This document shows, piece after piece, positions 21,232 to 23,879 of a stretch of DNA of 23,879 nucleotides. The notes below the pieces were generated by a model. That model did no database searches, was not told the origin of the DNA, and saw nothing but the letters and a program-made list of their open reading frames with translations. The DNA lies in assembly GCA_035269015.1 (NCBI GenBank), contig DATFJU010000013.1, forward strand, positions 1-23,879. Direction: 5' to 3'. The stretch comes from JAIPJO01 sp035269015. GTDB taxonomy: Bacteria; Patescibacteriota; Patescibacteriia; Patescibacteriales; UBA12465. Each line of letters starts with the position of its first letter. The stretch's first letter is position 1. The translations under genes were made by a program, and so were the position numbers.

Positions 21232-23879
21232 ATGGAAAACATGTTTAATAAATTTACCAATAAATCACAAGAAGCTATCATCAATGCTCAAATGTTGGCG
21301 CAGGAAAATGGACAAGAAAATATTGAAGCCTTACACCTTTTAGCTTCCTTGATACAACAACAGGAGGGTGTAGTTAGACCAATACTTGAAAAAATGAAGA
21401 TTGATCCTGATCAACTAGAATATGATTCTTTAGATAAACTTAGTTCCCTACCTAAAACTCAAACTGAAGAACCTGAATACAGCAACATCAATACTGTGCA
21501 AGGTACTAGTGAGGTGGCAGCTATATTAGAAAGAGCTAAAAAAGAAGCAGAAGCTTTGCAAGATCAATACATCTCCACTGAACATATACTCCTATCTTTA
21601 ATTGGTGTAAAATCACCTGCCCAAAATTTACTTTTAAAATATAAAATTGATTATGAAACTGTATATAAACTTTTAGATGAAGTAAGAGGTAAGCAAAAAG
21701 TAACTGATCCTGCTCCTGAAAAAAAGTTTAGAGTATTAGAAAAATATACTAGCAATCTAACTGAGATGGCTAGAACTAAAAAATTAGATCCTGTTATTGG
21801 CAGAGATACAGAGATAAGAAGAATAATGCAAGTCCTATTACGCAGAACCAAAAATAATCCAGTTTTAATTGGAGAAGCTGGTACTGGTAAAACAGCTATT
21901 GTTGAAGGATTAGCCCAGAGAGTAATTAGTGGTGATGTTCCAGATAATCTTAAAAACAGAGAGATTGTTACTCTTGACTTAGGATCATTGCTAGCTGGAG
22001 CTAAATTTAGAGGTGAATTCGAAGAAAGATTAAAAGCAGTACTTAAAGAAATTAAAAGCCAAGAAGGTAAAATCATTCTCTTTATCGATGAATTACATAC
22101 TTTAGTTGGCACTGGTGCCACAGAAGGCTCTATGGACGCTTCTAATATGTTAAAGCCCGCTCTAGCTAGAGGTGAGCTTAGAACTATTGGTGCTACTACA
22201 ACTAAAGAATATCAAAAATATATTGAAAAAGATGCGGCCTTAGAAAGAAGGTTTCAACCTATAATGGTAGAAGAACCAAACATTGAAGATGCTACTAACA
22301 TTCTAAGAGGAATTAAAGAAAAATATGAAGTTCATCACGGCGTTCGCATAACTGATGATGCTGTAAAGGCGGCTACTGAATTATCTACTCGCTATATTAG
22401 TGATCGTTTTTTACCTGACAAAGCAGTTGATTTAATTGATGAGGCTACCTCAGCCTTGCGTATGGAAATTGATTCCATGCCTGAAGAACTAGATAGTCTA
22501 AAACGTGAAGTAGAAAGATTAAAGATTGCTAAAGCTGGACTAGACTCAGAGAAAAAACAAAATACTAATCAATATAAAAAAATAAATAAAAACTTAGAAC
22601 AAGTTAAAGAAAAAGCTAATCAGTTAGAACTACACTGGAAAAATGAAAAGAATATTATTACCACCATTAGAAACCATAAGAAAAAGATTGATAAACTAAA
22701 GATTCAAGCTGAAATAACTCAAAGACGTGGTGACGATTTAACTGAAGTAGCTCGTATTAGATATGGTGAAATACCTGAACTAGAAAAAGAAGTAAAAAAA
22801 GAGGAGGAAAAACTAACCAAAATACAAAAGAAAGGACAACACATCTTAAAAGAAGAAATAGATGCTGAAGATATTGCCAAAGTTGTAGCTCGTTGGACAG
22901 GAGTACCAGTTAGCAAAATGTTAGAGAGTGAAATAAAGAAACTAGAAAGAGCTGAAAATGAGCTTAAAAAACAAGTAGTAGGTCAAGATGAAGCTATTGT
23001 TTCTGTTTCTAATGCTCTTAGAAGATCTAGAGCTGGTATTAATGAAGAACAGAAACCTATTGGTTCCTTTATGTTTGTTGGTCCAACTGGTGTTGGTAAA
23101 ACTGAGTTAGCTAAAGCTCTAGCTAAGTTTATGTTTAACGATGAAAACTCCTTGCTTAGATTAGATATGAGCGAATTCATGGAAAAACATTCTGTAGCAA
23201 GACTTATTGGTTCTCCTCCAGGCTACGTAGCTCATGACGAAGGAGGTCAACTTACTGAAAAAGTTAGACGTAAACCATATAGTGTAATACTTTTTGATGA
23301 GGTAGAAAAAGCTCATCCTGAAGTATTTAACATACTACTGCAAATCCTAGATGATGGTCACATGACTGATTCTAAAGGTAGAAAAGTTAACTTTAAAAAC
23401 ACTATCATTATTATGACTTCAAATTTAGGTAATGAAGTTATTAAAGAATACTCTATTGGCTTTAAGGAAAACGAATATGATGCCACAGAAGGCGTGGGTA
23501 GAGACCAGGAAATGAAAGAAAAGATTGATAATATTTTAAAAGACTTCTTTAAATTAGAATTCTTAAATCGTATTGATGAAATAGTGCTCTTTAAGAGCTT
23601 AGACACTAAAACACTAGCAAAGATTGTTGATTTAGAGTTAAAAAAAGTAGAAACTAGATTAAATAACAAAAATATTAGTATAAAAGTGAGTCAAAAAGTA
23701 AAGAAACTACTAGCAGAAAAAGGGTTTGATATTACCTTCGGAGCTAGACCTTTGAAACGCTTAATTCAAACTATGATTTTAGATGAATTAGCCATGAATA
23801 TTATTACTGGCAACGTTAAAGAAGGTGACAAGGTTACTATTGATGTAAAAGAAAAAGATAGTGATAAAGTTTCTTTGCA
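21232..23879 (+). CDS. clpB: ClpB-type disaggregase, 3' end beyond window
   Basis: The frame is open from the ATG at 21232 to the window end: 882 complete codons, with a second ATG at 21241 equally possible. Domains: Clp N repeats (about 5-150); AAA1 with GEAGTGKT (214-221), LFIDE (Asp286-Glu287), pore loop GAKFRG and ERRF; the long coiled-coil M domain (about 409-530, beginning LRMEIDSMPEEL); AAA2 with GPTGVGKT (617-624), LFDE (Asp689-Glu690), pore loop GYVA (Tyr665) and NRID with Arg780; then GARPLKR. The M domain and order mark ClpB, which extracts proteins from aggregates with DnaK. Unusually, IGF (742-744) follows TSNLG where ClpA/ClpC bind ClpP. It is controlled by a consensus promoter and CIRCE. 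Confidence 0.93.
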   Translation, partial: MENMFNKFTNKSQEAIINAQMLAQENGQENIEALHLLASLIQQQEGVVRPILEKMKIDPDQLEYDSLDKLSSLPKTQTEEPEYSNINTVQGTSEVAAILERAKKEAEALQDQYISTEHILLSLIGVKSPAQNLLLKYKIDYETVYKLLDEVRGKQKVTDPAPEKKFRVLEKYTSNLTEMARTKKLDPVIGRDTEIRRIMQVLLRRTKNNPVLIGEAGTGKTAIVEGLAQRVISGDVPDNLKNREIVTLDLGSLLAGAKFRGEFEERLKAVLKEIKSQEGKIILFIDELHTLVGTGATEGSMDASNMLKPALARGELRTIGATTTKEYQKYIEKDAALERRFQPIMVEEPNIEDATNILRGIKEKYEVHHGVRITDDAVKAATELSTRYISDRFLPDKAVDLIDEATSALRMEIDSMPEELDSLKREVERLKIAKAGLDSEKKQNTNQYKKINKNLEQVKEKANQLELHWKNEKNIITTIRNHKKKIDKLKIQAEITQRRGDDLTEVARIRYGEIPELEKEVKKEEEKLTKIQKKGQHILKEEIDAEDIAKVVARWTGVPVSKMLESEIKKLERAENELKKQVVGQDEAIVSVSNALRRSRAGINEEQKPIGSFMFVGPTGVGKTELAKALAKFMFNDENSLLRLDMSEFMEKHSVARLIGSPPGYVAHDEGGQLTEKVRRKPYSVILFDEVEKAHPEVFNILLQILDDGHMTDSKGRKVNFKNTIIIMTSNLGNEVIKEYSIGFKENEYDATEGVGRDQEMKEKIDNILKDFFKLEFLNRIDEIVLFKSLDTKTLAKIVDLELKKVETRLNNKNISIKVSQKVKKLLAEKGFDITFGARPLKRLIQTMILDELAMNIITGNVKEGDKVTIDVKEKDSDKVSL

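Noticed and set aside
21651..22121. 156-aa minus-strand ORF, and similar ones at 22719-22916, 22983-23180 and 23358-23669
   Set aside because: All are antisense to clpB, whose plus-strand frame carries every Hsp100 motif and stays open to the window end.
1..23879. CRISPR array or long tandem repeats
   Set aside because: No regularly spaced direct repeats were seen anywhere in the window.

Overview
This AT-rich window looks like a chromosomal segment of a Patescibacteria (Candidate Phyla Radiation) bacterium. That placement is an inference from several things: compact same-strand gene strings with 1-25 nt gaps, lower-glycolysis genes without the upper pathway, a membrane-anchored Clp-like ATPase, a beta-propeller lipoprotein of the COG4880 type, and an almost complete absence of Shine-Dalgarno sequences. 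The standard bacterial code fits every gene; I see no sign of UGA recoding.

Layout. (1) 1-960 is mobile DNA: the 5' end of a transposase/HTH gene leaving the window, then a 679-bp defective IS30-family copy with both terminal inverted repeats but a truncated, frameshifted transposase. (2) 1023-3162 is accessory: an unrecognised 214-aa gene with its own promoter, a strong Shine-Dalgarno and a terminator, divergent from an EamA-family transporter and a small charged protein. (3) A tRNA-Thr(GGU) precedes a minus-strand operon of sugar-nucleotide epimerase, tpiA and a membrane-tethered TPR protein. (4) gyrB and a divergent-PAP2 (DUF212) membrane protein run on the plus strand and end at a strong bidirectional terminator. 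(5) A seven-gene minus-strand operon (15892 to 8506) encodes a hypothetical protein, Dtd, a beta-propeller lipoprotein, a polytopic membrane protein, an HtrA-like pseudo-protease with PDZ, phosphoglycerate kinase and enolase. (6) A WecA/TagO-like phosphoglycosyl transferase stands alone. (7) A minus-strand operon encodes a 120-aa membrane protein, a two-TM Clp-like ATPase with a dead first AAA module, and an HD protein resembling (p)ppGpp hydrolases. It diverges from a ClpB-type disaggregase (cut by the window end) under a consensus promoter and a perfect CIRCE operator.

How the genes work together. tpiA, pgk and eno give the triose part of glycolysis. The epimerase and the WecA/TagO-like enzyme point to surface polysaccharide synthesis. 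The two Clp ATPases, CIRCE, the HD protein and the HtrA-like protein form a proteostasis/stress cluster. The best candidates for something undescribed are the membrane-anchored pseudo-Clp operon and the ClpB protein carrying an IGF tripeptide where Clp unfoldases dock ClpP.
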